Positions 24,476 through 32,730 of a stretch of DNA of 64,000 nt are shown piece after piece. The stretch's first letter is position 1. Every line of letters begins with the position of its first letter. The position numbers were made by a program, and so were the translations under genes. Under the pieces are notes generated by a model. The model worked only from the letters and a program-made list of their open reading frames with translations. It made no database searches and was not told the DNA's origin. This DNA comes from QIAW01 sp035487295 (GTDB lineage: Bacteria > Acidobacteriota > Terriglobia > Terriglobales > Acidobacteriaceae), in the NCBI GenBank assembly GCA_035487295.1, contig DATHMH010000043.1:210200-274199 (forward strand), written 5' to 3'.

Positions 24476-25420
24476 TCAGCGCGCCTCCACCATCTGCAGC
24501 TTCCCTTGCCCGCGCCGCAGCTTCATTGCCTTGACGGTATTCGCCATCAGCATGGCAATGGTCAGCGGCCCTACCCCGCCGGGCACCGGCGTCAACGCCC
24601 CAGCGACTTCCGCAACTTGAGGATGAACATCACCCACCAGGGTTGAGCCTTTCTCGGCAAACTGGCGTTCGCGCTGCGCATTGCGCTGGAAGAATTTTTC
24701 AAAATCGCTTTTTTCGGTGACACGGTTGATGCCCACGTCAATCACGGCAGCGCCAGGTTTTACGAAATCGGGAGTAATAAAACCGGGCCGTCCGATGGCA
24801 GCAACCAGAATATCCGCCGTGCGGCATACCCCGGGCAGATCGCGTGTCTTGGAATGGCCAACGGTCACGGTTGCATTCTGGTTGAGCAGCAGCATGGCCA
24901 CAGGCTTCCCCACAATGTCGCTGCGGCCCACGACTACCGCGTTCTGCCCCTCGATGGCAATCCCGCTGCGCTTCAGTATCTCGATGCATCCCGCCGGAGT
25001 GCACGGCACCAGCCCCGGACGCTTGGTCGATAAATTCCCCACATTCACCGGATGGAACCCATCCACGTCTTTTTCCGGCGAAACCGCCAGCAGAACTTTT
25101 TTTTCGTCCACATGCGGCGGCAGTGGCAGTTGAATCAGGATGCCGTCAATCTCGTCGCGCCGGTTCAAGTCATCCACCATTTGCAGCAACTCTTCGGTGG
25201 TGACAGAATCGGGCGGAGTGAGCTTCTCGCTGTAGATGCCCATCTCTTCGCAGGTCTTGACTTTGCTGCGGACATAAATCTCAGATGCCGGATTATGACC
25301 CACCAGTATCACAGCCAGCCCCGGGCGCATCCCCGCCTCTGCCAGACGGCGCACTTCTTCCTGAACCTCAGCCTTGATAGCTGCACCAATTTTGTTGCCG
25401 TCCAGTATTTTTGCGGACAT
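24476..25420 (-). CDS. folD: bifunctional methylenetetrahydrofolate dehydrogenase/methenyltetrahydrofolate cyclohydrolase
   Basis: 314 residues; interconverts 5,10-methylene-, 5,10-methenyl- and 10-formyl-tetrahydrofolate with NADP. Landmarks are GLAVILVGHNPASEIYVRSK with the catalytic Lys, GILIQLPLPPHVDE, DVDGFHPVN, PCTPAGCIEIL, and the dinucleotide-binding VVGRSDIVGKPVAMLLL. PVPGGVGPLTIAMLMANT closes the domain. An internal segment (FEKFFQRNAQRERQFAEKGS) is a family-variable insertion. It is first gene of the folD-coaE-htrA operon. An A+T-rich upstream stretch (ATATATTTAAGTATAAAA on the plus strand) may hold its promoter. Confidence 0.96.
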   Translation of the reverse strand: MSAKILDGNKIGAAIKAEVQEEVRRLAEAGMRPGLAVILVGHNPASEIYVRSKVKTCEEMGIYSEKLTPPDSVTTEELLQMVDDLNRRDEIDGILIQLPLPPHVDEKKVLLAVSPEKDVDGFHPVNVGNLSTKRPGLVPCTPAGCIEILKRSGIAIEGQNAVVVGRSDIVGKPVAMLLLNQNATVTVGHSKTRDLPGVCRTADILVAAIGRPGFITPDFVKPGAAVIDVGINRVTEKSDFEKFFQRNAQRERQFAEKGSTLVGDVHPQVAEVAGALTPVPGGVGPLTIAMLMANTVKAMKLRRGQGKLQMVEAR

Positions 25421-25538
25421 ATATATTTAAGTATAAAACCTAAGAAGCCGTCTGGCGCAATCGTTGCTCTCAGGCCGACTGCCGTTCCAGCCCGAACGCT
25501 CCCATTTGGGTTGCTCGCTCATCGTCGGATGTTTATGG

Positions 25539-25559
25539 GCTGAGTGCTGAGTGCTAGGT
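25539..25559. repeat. heptamer tandem repeat GCTGAGT x3
   Basis: GCTGAGT-GCTGAGT-GCTAGGT. The last copy contains the trpE stop codon (TAG, complement of 25554-25556), so the repeat runs into the coding sequence. Confidence 0.75.
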
Positions 25560-27029
25560 CTTCCCCGCCAACTCCACAGCCCGCAGCAGCGCCTGGGCCT
25601 TATTCGCGCATTCTTCGAATTCCTTTTCAGGAACGGAGTCGGCAACAATTCCCGCGCCGGCCTGCACGTAGGCGCGTTTCCCTTCGACCAGCATGGTGCG
25701 GATGGCGATGCAGGAATCGAGGTTCCCGGCAAAGTCCGCGTAGAGGATAGACCCGCCGTAGATGCCTCTGCGCACCGGCTCCAGCTCTTCGATGATCTGC
25801 ATGGCGCGCACCTTGGGAGCGCCGCTCAGCGTGCCCGCGGGGAAGCAGGCGGCGAAGGCATCGAGGGCATCCAGTTCAGGACGCAGCCTGCCTTCAATGG
25901 CGGAAACCAGATGCATCACGTGAGAGTAACGCTCCACGAACATGAGCTTGCTCACCTGCACGGAGCCATACTGGCTCACGCGGCCAATATCGTTGCGTCC
26001 CAGGTCAACCAGCATGACGTGCTCGGCGCGCTCTTTTTCGTCGGCCAGCAGCTTGGCTTCGAGCCTCTGGTCTTCGGCTTCGTCGGCGCCGCGCGGCAGC
26101 GTTCCCGCAATGGGACGATAGCTCAGCTTGTCGCCCTGGACTTTCACCAGCATCTCGGGCGATGAGCCCAACACAGTCCGCTCACCCATGCGCAGAAAGT
26201 ACATATAAGGTGATGGATTCACGGCCCGCAAGGCGCGGTACACGTCAAAAGGCTCGGCGGCAAGATTGAATTCCTGGCGGTTGGAGAGCACCACTTGGAA
26301 GATATCGCCGGCGGCGATGTATTCCTTGGCCCGCACAATGTTGCTCATGTACTGTTCGCGCGTCAGCATGGTGCGCGACGCCGGTTTCGCTGACGACGCC
26401 TTCTTTTTCTTCAGATGACGAGCGGGGATCCCCTTTGCCAGCTTCTTTTCGATGGCGGCAATGTCTTGCGCGGCGCGATCATAGGCTTGCTTCAACGATC
26501 CCTTGCGGACGTCGGCCGCAGCGATGATGTGGATCTGGTGGCGCACGTGGTCGAAGGCCAGCAGGCGATCGAAGAACATAAAAGCCGCATCGGGGACCTT
26601 GAGATCCGATTTGGCCAGCGCCGGAATCGGCTCCAGCAGCCGCACGGTATCGTAGGCGACGAATCCGACGGCGCCGGCGATGAATGGAGGCAATCCGTTG
26701 ATGTGCGCCGGTTTGTGCTCGTGCAACAGCTCGCGCAAGATTTGAAAGACGGTGCCCTGCCGCTTCTCAGTCTTCTTGCCGCGCGTGATCTCGATCCCTT
26801 TCGCCCCGGTGCGCAACACCATATAAGGACGCGCCCCCAGGAACGTATAGCGCCCCACCTTCTCGCCACCCTCCACCGATTCCAGCAAAATTGCATTGGG
26901 CTCATCGGCGGCAAAACTCAGAAAGGCGGACACCGGCGTCAGCAAGTCGGCGTGCACCGACTTCACCACCGGAACCAGGGTGGCCTCTTGCGCGAGCCGT
27001 TGAAACTCTTTGAAGTCTGGGGTCAGCAT
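25554..27029 (-). CDS. trpE: anthranilate synthase component I
   Basis: 491 residues; with the glutamine amidotransferase TrpG it converts chorismate and glutamine to anthranilate, first step of tryptophan synthesis. The N-terminal regulatory domain (PVSAFLSFA, FLLESVEGGEKVGRYTFLG-like) is present as AILLESVEGGEKVGRYTFLG. The chorismate-binding domain shows IPFQVVLSNR-like IFQVVLSNRQ, SPYMYFLRMG, SSPEMLVKV, GTLPRGAD, DLGRNDIGRV, and the C-terminal AGAGIVADSVPEKEFEEC. It stands alone: no trpG, trpD or trpC is nearby. A TATAAT lies only about 12 bp before its ATG. Confidence 0.95.
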   Translation of the reverse strand: MLTPDFKEFQRLAQEATLVPVVKSVHADLLTPVSAFLSFAADEPNAILLESVEGGEKVGRYTFLGARPYMVLRTGAKGIEITRGKKTEKRQGTVFQILRELLHEHKPAHINGLPPFIAGAVGFVAYDTVRLLEPIPALAKSDLKVPDAAFMFFDRLLAFDHVRHQIHIIAAADVRKGSLKQAYDRAAQDIAAIEKKLAKGIPARHLKKKKASSAKPASRTMLTREQYMSNIVRAKEYIAAGDIFQVVLSNRQEFNLAAEPFDVYRALRAVNPSPYMYFLRMGERTVLGSSPEMLVKVQGDKLSYRPIAGTLPRGADEAEDQRLEAKLLADEKERAEHVMLVDLGRNDIGRVSQYGSVQVSKLMFVERYSHVMHLVSAIEGRLRPELDALDAFAACFPAGTLSGAPKVRAMQIIEELEPVRRGIYGGSILYADFAGNLDSCIAIRTMLVEGKRAYVQAGAGIVADSVPEKEFEECANKAQALLRAVELAGKT

Positions 27030-27040
27030 GCGAATTCTTG

Positions 27041-27046
27041 ATTATA
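27041..27046 (-). promoter_or_regulatory. -10 hexamer very close to the trpE start
   Basis: Minus-strand TATAAT whose spacing to the ATG at 27029 implies a 5' leader of only about 5 nt. No Shine-Dalgarno is visible. The -35 region falls in the heptamer tract at 27059-27079 and is not consensus. Confidence 0.4.
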
Positions 27047-27058
27047 AAGGGCGGAGAA

Positions 27059-27079
27059 CAGTTGCTGGTTGCCAGTTGT
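27059..27079. repeat. heptamer tandem repeat (YRGTTGY) x3
   Basis: CAGTTGC-TGGTTGC-CAGTTGT, in the predicted upstream promoter region of trpE. Confidence 0.65.
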
Positions 27080-27099
27080 CGGACTTCGGTAAAAACCTA

Positions 27100-27129
27100 G
27101 CCGCAGATGGATGCAGATAAACGCTGATT
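27100..27129. repeat. decamer repeat (ATCNGCGTTN family, reverse orientation)
   Basis: GCCGCAGATG-GATGCAGATA-AACGCTGATT. Its complement reads ATCAGCGTTT-ATCTGCATCC-ATCTGCGGC, the same words as at 28480 and 54858. Confidence 0.6.
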
Positions 27130-27172
27130 CAGAAAGCAGTTCTCAGTCCCTCGCCAAAATCTATGAGAAAAA

Positions 27173-27193
27173 CTGGCAGTTGGCCGCTGGCAA
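27173..27193. repeat. heptamer tandem repeat CTGGCAN x3
   Basis: CTGGCAG-TTGGCCG-CTGGCAA-CTG. It lies midway in the 317-bp gap between trpE and the L,D-transpeptidase gene, which otherwise shows no gene. Confidence 0.6.
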
Positions 27194-27346
27194 CTGTTTT
27201 TTCGTGTCACCACTCCCACACCCGCCGATTCCCTGACACAAAAACCGATCCTAGCTTAATCACTAACTCTTTCATTTTCATAAACTTAAGCTTAGGCCGT
27301 TGACCTGCATTTTCTTTCTGGCGTAAGCGTGGTTCTGGAGACGGCG

Positions 27347-28120
27347 ATGAAGATGAGCGGCGAATTTCAGAGGTTTCAGGCGGCGGTTAGCGAAAATCGG
27401 CTCCGCATTCTTAAAGATCATTGGCTGCCTTTAGTGGCGTTTGTGGCGTTAACTCTCCCCCTGGCTTTTGTTGAGCCCAAGCCCCCGCTGCCGGCGAATT
27501 CCAATACCGTTCCCACTGTCGCGAGCCCTGCCCCACTACCGGCGCCGGCGAATACGCCGGCGCTCCCGCCGCAAACGGCGGCAAAGCCCCAGGCGAGGCC
27601 AAAACATACCGCGGAAGCACACAAAAGTCCTCACCGCATTTTGATCAGCATTCCTGACCGCAAGCTGACGCTGCTGGAAGACGGCAAGGTGAAGAAAATT
27701 TATCCGGTAGCGGTAGGTGCAGACATCAGTCCCAGCCCTGCGGGCGAGTTCCACATCGCGCAAAAGATCGTAGCTCCCAATTACAGCCACAACGGCAAGG
27801 TGATCGCGGCGGGCAAAGGCAACCCTCTCGGCAGCCGCTGGATGGGCCTCGACATCGGGCACTACGGAATTCACGGCACCAACATGCCGAAATCCATCGG
27901 CCATGCCGCCTCGCACGGATGCATTCGCATGGGCAAGCACGATGTCGAGGAGTTCTTCGCATTGGCCAGCGTGGGAGACGTGGTGGAAATCCACGACCAA
28001 CGCACCGAGGAGATGACGCAGATATTCAGAACGGGAACGGCAGCGGTAGCCTCGCAGCCTGCAAGTACCAATGAAGTAGCCCAGGCTGAACAGCCAAAGC
28101 TGGCCGGCAGCGGGCAGTAA
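27347..28120 (+). CDS. L,D-transpeptidase (YkuD/ErfK family)
   Basis: 257 residues from the ATG at 27347, preceded by GGAG 8 nt upstream (a GTG at 27329 is less likely). Residues 23-42 are a single membrane segment (DHWLPLVAFVALTLPLAFV). A Pro/Ala-rich linker spans about 45-90. The YkuD domain begins at ILISIPDRKLTLLEDGKV, and the catalytic motif IGHAASHGCIRMGKHD supplies the nucleophile Cys192. Such enzymes form 3-3 peptidoglycan cross-links or anchor lipoproteins in the periplasm. The C-terminal 40 residues are Ala/Gln-rich and disordered-looking. Confidence 0.9.
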   Translation: MKMSGEFQRFQAAVSENRLRILKDHWLPLVAFVALTLPLAFVEPKPPLPANSNTVPTVASPAPLPAPANTPALPPQTAAKPQARPKHTAEAHKSPHRILISIPDRKLTLLEDGKVKKIYPVAVGADISPSPAGEFHIAQKIVAPNYSHNGKVIAAGKGNPLGSRWMGLDIGHYGIHGTNMPKSIGHAASHGCIRMGKHDVEEFFALASVGDVVEIHDQRTEEMTQIFRTGTAAVASQPASTNEVAQAEQPKLAGSGQ

Positions 28121-28168
28121 GCAGAATCAAAAACGAATTAATTCTTAAAAAACTCAAGGAGAAAAACA

Positions 28169-28351
28169 ATGGCAAGCACACTGATGGGAATCATAACCGG
28201 GATGGCGTTGTCGCTGGGCGCCGCAATCTTAATGGAACGGATGCTCTTTCGCGGACTGCTGAAGCTGATGTTCGCCGGTCCGCGCTTCGTTCGGCGCACG
28301 CTGGAACCGGGACGCGGCGATCTGGAAGCGATGCGGAAAGCGGGAATGTAG
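28169..28351 (+). CDS. small membrane protein (60 aa), unknown function
   Basis: ATG at 28169 with a good AAGGAG RBS 7 nt upstream, so translation is likely despite the length. Residues 3-22 form a hydrophobic helix (STLMGIITGMALSLGAAIL), followed by a basic tail (RGLLKLMF, RFVRRTLEPGRGDLEAMRKAG), so it would insert with a cytoplasmic C-terminus. Not recognised. It lies 48 bp after the L,D-transpeptidase gene and 214 bp before the SPFH gene. A role near the cell envelope is possible from the neighbours but unproven. Confidence 0.6.
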   Translation: MASTLMGIITGMALSLGAAILMERMLFRGLLKLMFAGPRFVRRTLEPGRGDLEAMRKAGM

Positions 28352-28356
28352 GAAAC

Positions 28357-28384
28357 AGCTCCAAGCTGCAAGCTACAAGCTCTC
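28357..28384. repeat. heptamer tandem repeat AGCTNCA x4
   Basis: AGCTCCA-AGCTGCA-AGCTACA-AGCTCTC, starting 6 bp after the stop of the 60-residue protein gene. Confidence 0.8.
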
Positions 28385-28479
28385 AGGGAATAAAGCTGGC
28401 TGATGCAGGCAGAGACGCGGCCCACAGCGCACAGTCCGAGGAAGTTGAGAGTCGGAATGACTGGAAAGAACTGCAACAA

Positions 28480-28529
28480 ATCAGCGTTGATCAGCGTTCA
28501 TCTGCGGCGCTTTTTCTGAGAACTGAGAA
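28480..28529. repeat. decamer repeat followed by heptamer repeat
   Basis: ATCAGCGTTG-ATCAGCGTTC-ATCTGCGGCG (28480-28509, period 10), then CTGAGAA-CTGAGAA (28516-28529, period 7). Two families sit side by side upstream of the SPFH gene. Confidence 0.75.
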
Positions 28530-28565
28530 CTTCTGTAAGTAAACGTTGTACCTAGGGGAAAAAAC

Positions 28566-29942
28566 ATGTTGGCGCTCAAATATTTACTCATGACCATTAG
28601 CTTCGGGCTTTTCGCCGTCGCTCTCGCTTTAACCGCTTTTGATTTTTCACTTTTGTTTCAATACCGCCGTTTACTGGCCAAGGGCAGTACGGAGAACCTG
28701 CCAATCCCGCGGCCGGTGCGCTGGGCATGGGCGGCAAAGTTATGTGCCGTGGCCTTGCTGCCCATGCTCATTGCGCAAGGCATTGTGGTGATCCCCAGCG
28801 GTATGGCGGGCGTGCGTGTCAGCCAGGTTTCCGGGCCGCAACCGGGCACTCTTTACCCGGGCGCCCATTTCGTCAAGCCGCTGCTCGAAGATGTAGTGCT
28901 CTATGACACCCGCCAACAGATTTTTACGGCCGGCGGCGAGGAAGAAGAGAACACCGAAGAGCAGGCTGCAACCCCGGCGAAGAGCGTCAAAGCGAAAAGG
29001 AACGGCATCCTCACGGTTCAAGCGCGCGAAGGATTGCCCATTGGCATCGCGACCACGGTTCGCTATCGCCTCGATGCCAACCGGCTGGTCTTCATCCACA
29101 ACAACCTGCCGCGCAACATTGAAGATGAACTGGTGCCCTCGGTTGTGGCCAGCACCTTCCGCGACCTGATTCCCAATTACACCGTGCGCGAGGTCTTTGC
29201 GGTCAAGCGCGAAGAAATCCGCCGTCTGGCCTCTGACGAGATCACCAAAAAGCTTGGTGAGGATGGAATCGTAGTAAACGAAGTCATGTTGCGCGATATC
29301 CAGCTTCCGCCGGAATATTCGCAAGGCCTGCAAGGCCTGTTGCTCAAAGAGCAGGAGGCCGAGCGCATGGGCGTGGAAACTGAGATCCAGGCCAAGCAGG
29401 TGAAGATTGCCGAGTTGCAGGCGGAGGCGTCAAAGGTTCAAGAGGTTAAGCGCGCCGAAGGCGACGCGGGAGTGCGTGTATTGCAAGCCAAGGCCGAGGC
29501 TGATGCCATGCAATACACGCTACCGCTGAAGCAAAAACAGATTGAAGAGAGCCGTCTGGAAGCCGAAGCGCGCAAAGAAGCCACCATCAAGAACGCTGAA
29601 GCTGCCGCCGAAGCCAAAGTGATAGACAGCAAGGCGGAGACCGAGCGCCGCAAGCTGCTGGCCGATGCGGAAGCCAATCGCATCCGCGTAGTAGCGGCGG
29701 CCGACTCCGAGCGTCTGAAGAGCGAGGCGGTGGCGCTCCGGCAGAACCCGCTGCTCATCAACAAGATCATGGCAGAGCGGCTCTCCGACAAGATCCAGAT
29801 CATGATGGTGCCGATGGACGGCAAGTTCTTCCTGGGCGACCTGCTGCACGGGACCCCTGGCGGCGGCGCAATGACCTCTCAGTCAGCGCCGGCGCCGGAC
29901 GACCCGGCGGACGATTCCGCCACTAACACCGCAAGCCGCTGA
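28566..29942 (+). CDS. SPFH/band 7 (prohibitin-like) membrane protein
   Basis: 458 residues. The ATG at 28566 is preceded by GGGGAAAAAAC. Two membrane helices lie at about residues 3-27 and 55-80. An SPFH domain spans about 80-250 (GMAGVRVSQVSGPQPGTLYPGAHF, then GLPIGIATTVRYRL). A long Glu/Lys/Ala coiled coil covers about 250-400 (LLLKEQEAERMGVETEIQAK). Such proteins build oligomeric membrane microdomain scaffolds. An internal acidic loop (GGEEEENTEEQAA) is unusual. It is a single gene; the preceding 60-residue membrane protein might be a partner. Confidence 0.92.
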   Translation: MLALKYLLMTISFGLFAVALALTAFDFSLLFQYRRLLAKGSTENLPIPRPVRWAWAAKLCAVALLPMLIAQGIVVIPSGMAGVRVSQVSGPQPGTLYPGAHFVKPLLEDVVLYDTRQQIFTAGGEEEENTEEQAATPAKSVKAKRNGILTVQAREGLPIGIATTVRYRLDANRLVFIHNNLPRNIEDELVPSVVASTFRDLIPNYTVREVFAVKREEIRRLASDEITKKLGEDGIVVNEVMLRDIQLPPEYSQGLQGLLLKEQEAERMGVETEIQAKQVKIAELQAEASKVQEVKRAEGDAGVRVLQAKAEADAMQYTLPLKQKQIEESRLEAEARKEATIKNAEAAAEAKVIDSKAETERRKLLADAEANRIRVVAAADSERLKSEAVALRQNPLLINKIMAERLSDKIQIMMVPMDGKFFLGDLLHGTPGGGAMTSQSAPAPDDPADDSATNTASR

Positions 29943-29975
29943 TCGCCCAAGTGGAGGTGCCTGGCTAATCCAAAC

Positions 29976-30007
29976 GGATGACTCCCCTCGCCGTGGTGGG
30001 GTCATCC
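29976..30007 (+). terminator. possible terminator of the SPFH gene
   Basis: GGATGAC pairs with GTCATCC, extended by CCC/GGG after a bulged T, about 35 bp beyond the stop. A short GGGTTTT follows. No long T-run, so confidence is moderate. Confidence 0.45.
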
Positions 30008-30086
30008 GTGGCCGGGTTTTCTGCCGCAATGTACGAGGGAGCAACATGCTATGATGCGCTCGTTGACCCCGGCAACCACATGTCAG

Positions 30087-30115
30087 GGCACGATCCCACT
30101 CAGCGGGATCGTGCC
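30087..30115 (+). promoter_or_regulatory. 11-bp perfect hairpin enclosing a GTG start
   Basis: GGCACGATCCC (30087-30097) pairs perfectly with GGGATCGTGCC (30105-30115) around ACTCAGC. The probable GTG start of the next gene is at 30111, inside the 3' arm, so the folded RNA would bury the start codon. It also lies inside the longer ORF from 30051. Confidence 0.5.
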
Positions 30116-31337
30116 AAAAACGCACAGAAGCAAATGGGCTTTAGTCCCTGCGCTTGCTTGCGCCCTCGCGCTTCTTTTGCTTCCACAATTACGTGCCCAA
30201 TCCATTCCCACAAATTGGACCGAAGCCGCCCGCGAACTGGCGCGCCAGATCAGCGAAAAAGCCGGATCGCCTTCCAGCATTTCTCTGACTATAAAAAATT
30301 CTTCCTCGCTGGTAAACGCTGACGTCGCCGAGATTCGCCACACGGTTGAAACGCAATTAAGCTCCTCGGGAATGCGAATCGTAAAGCCCGATCAATCGGT
30401 TGCCGATATACAGCTTACGCTCTCGCAAAATGTGCAGGGCTGGCTTTGGGTGGCAGAGATCCACCACGGCGCCACCAGTGACGCGGCCCTGGTTCCCGTT
30501 TTTACTCGACAGGCGCCGCCGCTTCCCGGCGTCTCCAGCACGATTACGCTGCATAAGACTTTTCTTTGGGCACAGCCCGATGCCACCCCGGTGCTGGATG
30601 TGGCCGTACTTGGCGGAGGTTCCAATCCCAACGCGTTGCTGGTGCTCGATTCTTCCATGGTCTCTCTTTACCATGCGCAGCAGTCGCACTGGGAGCTGGA
30701 GCAGTCACAGCCCATTGCGCGCTCCAAGCCCTGGCCCCGCGACCTGCGCGGACGCCTCATGCTGGGCCATGACCGCAAATTTGAAGCCTACTTGCCGGGG
30801 ATGAAATGCAGCGGCTCCGCCGATTCAGGCTTGACCATGGAATGCCACAATGCCGACGATCCCTGGCCGCTGGGGAATAATAATGATGGTCCGAAGGCTT
30901 TCTTTGGCGCGCGGAATTTTTTTACTGGGGTCATGACCTCAGGGATTGCCAGCCCAGGCCCTTTCTTTTCCGCGGCCGTGGCGCAGCCAGACTCCAAAGA
31001 GTGGTTCTTCCTTCAGACCAGCAACCAGTTGCATTTCGGCGCGAGTGCCTCGCCCGGCATCAATGGTTGGGGGAGCAATGTTGCCGCCATCAAATCCAAC
31101 TGCGGACGAAGCTGGCAACTCCTGACAACGGGCGCAGGCGACTACACACAATCTGATTCCGTCCAGGCAACTGAAGTCGAGGCCAGCGCCATTACGCCCG
31201 CAGGAGCGCCGGTAGATTTCCCCGGCCCGGTAACTGCTCTGTGGCCCGCAAGTGACGGCAACAGCGCCATTGCGATATCCAAGAACCTGGGCACTGGAAA
31301 ATATGAAGCGTTCAGTCTTTCTATTACTTGCCGCTAG
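30111..31337 (+). CDS. secreted protein of unknown function, first gene of the SBP-kinase-regulator operon
   Basis: 408 residues from the GTG at 30111, which gives a clean signal peptide (PKTHRSKWALVPALACALA, hydrophobic, then LLPQLRAQS). An ATG at 30051 would add 20 residues ahead of it. The product is not recognised. The N-terminal third (about residues 35-165) has LTIKNSSSLVNADVAEIRH and ADIQLTLSQNVQGWLWVAEI, possibly a TolB-like/FlgO-like amino-terminal fold. The rest is beta-rich (FQLHFGASASPG-like FLQTSNQLHFG). It overlaps the solute-binding protein start by 35 bp, so the genes are coupled. Confidence 0.75.
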   Translation: MPKTHRSKWALVPALACALALLLLPQLRAQSIPTNWTEAARELARQISEKAGSPSSISLTIKNSSSLVNADVAEIRHTVETQLSSSGMRIVKPDQSVADIQLTLSQNVQGWLWVAEIHHGATSDAALVPVFTRQAPPLPGVSSTITLHKTFLWAQPDATPVLDVAVLGGGSNPNALLVLDSSMVSLYHAQQSHWELEQSQPIARSKPWPRDLRGRLMLGHDRKFEAYLPGMKCSGSADSGLTMECHNADDPWPLGNNNDGPKAFFGARNFFTGVMTSGIASPGPFFSAAVAQPDSKEWFFLQTSNQLHFGASASPGINGWGSNVAAIKSNCGRSWQLLTTGAGDYTQSDSVQATEVEASAITPAGAPVDFPGPVTALWPASDGNSAIAISKNLGTGKYEAFSLSITCR

Positions 31338-32730
31338 CCTCTTGCTGGTAGGCCCCGGCCATGCGGCCACCCGGCCGCATTATGGCGGAACTTTGCGCAT
31401 TGAGTTGCGCGCGCCTTTGGCTTCCCTCGACCCGGCTGAGACGGAGGCTTCTTCTGCAGCGCAATCGGCACAGGAACATATTGCTGCTTTGATCTTCGAT
31501 CCCCTGGTCAGGCTTGATGAAAAGGGCGCCGCACAACCGGCCTTAGCGCTCACCTGGCAGCATGCGCCTGACTTCAGGAGTTGGCAATTCACATTGCGCT
31601 CATATATTAAGTTTCATGATGGAACCCCGTTCAATGCAGCCAAAGCGGTGGAATCTTTGCTGAAAATCGCGAATCCTCACTGGCGGGTGCGTGCGGAGGG
31701 CAATGATTCACTGATGTTTGAATCTGATTCGCCGCTGCCCAATTTGCCGGCAGAGCTTGCGCAAATGCGTTACGCCATCGCGCACGGCTCCGGCAATGCA
31801 ATCAGCGGCACCGGGCCTTTTCAGGTGACCTCGTGGCAGCCCGGCAAGCAACTTGTGCTGAAAGCCAATGACGATTACTGGGACGCGCGCCCGTATGTAG
31901 ATTCCATCGAGATCGCCCTCGGCCGCTCTCTGCACGACCAGATGGTTGACCTGGAACTGGGCCGGGCCGACGTAATTGAGGTAGGCCCCGACCAGGCGCG
32001 CAGCGCGGCCCAGGAGGGCAAGCGCGTAGTAACGTCATCGCCGAACGAAGTCTTTGCCCTGCTCTTCAATCCTCAGAAAGCCATGGTTCAAGATGAGCGC
32101 CTGCGCGAAACCATTGCCGGCGCGCTTGATCGTGTTGCCATTAATAATGTCTTGCTGCAAAAAGAAGGCGAGCCCTCGGGCGCCCTGCTGCCGCAGTGGA
32201 TCAGTGGATATGCATTCTTGTTTCCTGCGGCCCACAATCTGGAGCACGCCCTGCAGTTGCGCGGTGAGATCATGGTTCCCGCAACGCTCGTGCTTGAGTA
32301 TGATTTCTCTGATCCTCTGGCCAAGGCCATAGCGGAACGGGTCGCCGTGAATGCGCGGGACGCGCGAATTAATATGCAGGCATTGGGAGAAAACCTGGGT
32401 GCACGCGGCGGCAGCGCTGATCTTCAACTTGTGCGCGTTCGTTTTGCCTCGCTGGACGCAGCTACTGCCCTCAGCAACGTCGCTGCAACTCTTTCACCGG
32501 CCGACGCGTCGCAAGGGCGCGCCGCAGGCACGGTCGCCGAAGTTTACCGCGCGGAAAGCGCCATGTTGAATGGATTCCAAATAGTTCCCATCGCCCAGGT
32601 TCCCGAAGCCTGGGGGCTGAGTGGCCGGGTCAAGAACTGGATGCAACCCCGCCCCGGCGGCTGGAGCGCCGCTGACGTCTGGCTCGATGTTTCTTCCGGC
32701 CCTGATTCTCGTGTGGAAGGCCGCCCGTGA
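31303..32730 (+). CDS. peptide/nickel-type ABC transporter substrate-binding protein (SBP_bac_5) without a permease
   Basis: 475 residues from the ATG at 31303 (inside the end of the upstream gene; GGA at proper distance). A signal peptide is seen (KRSVFLLLAASLLLVGPGHA). The family motifs are present: YGGTLRIELRAPLASLDPAE, WQFTLRSYIKFHDGTPFNAAK, and LKANDDYWDARPYVDSIEI. No lipobox Cys follows the signal peptide, so it is probably soluble in the periplasm. No permease or ATPase genes are in the operon. It overlaps the histidine kinase by 4 bp (GTGA). The context suggests a ligand-sensing partner of the kinase more than a transporter part. Confidence 0.85.
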   Translation: MKRSVFLLLAASLLLVGPGHAATRPHYGGTLRIELRAPLASLDPAETEASSAAQSAQEHIAALIFDPLVRLDEKGAAQPALALTWQHAPDFRSWQFTLRSYIKFHDGTPFNAAKAVESLLKIANPHWRVRAEGNDSLMFESDSPLPNLPAELAQMRYAIAHGSGNAISGTGPFQVTSWQPGKQLVLKANDDYWDARPYVDSIEIALGRSLHDQMVDLELGRADVIEVGPDQARSAAQEGKRVVTSSPNEVFALLFNPQKAMVQDERLRETIAGALDRVAINNVLLQKEGEPSGALLPQWISGYAFLFPAAHNLEHALQLRGEIMVPATLVLEYDFSDPLAKAIAERVAVNARDARINMQALGENLGARGGSADLQLVRVRFASLDAATALSNVAATLSPADASQGRAAGTVAEVYRAESAMLNGFQIVPIAQVPEAWGLSGRVKNWMQPRPGGWSAADVWLDVSSGPDSRVEGRP

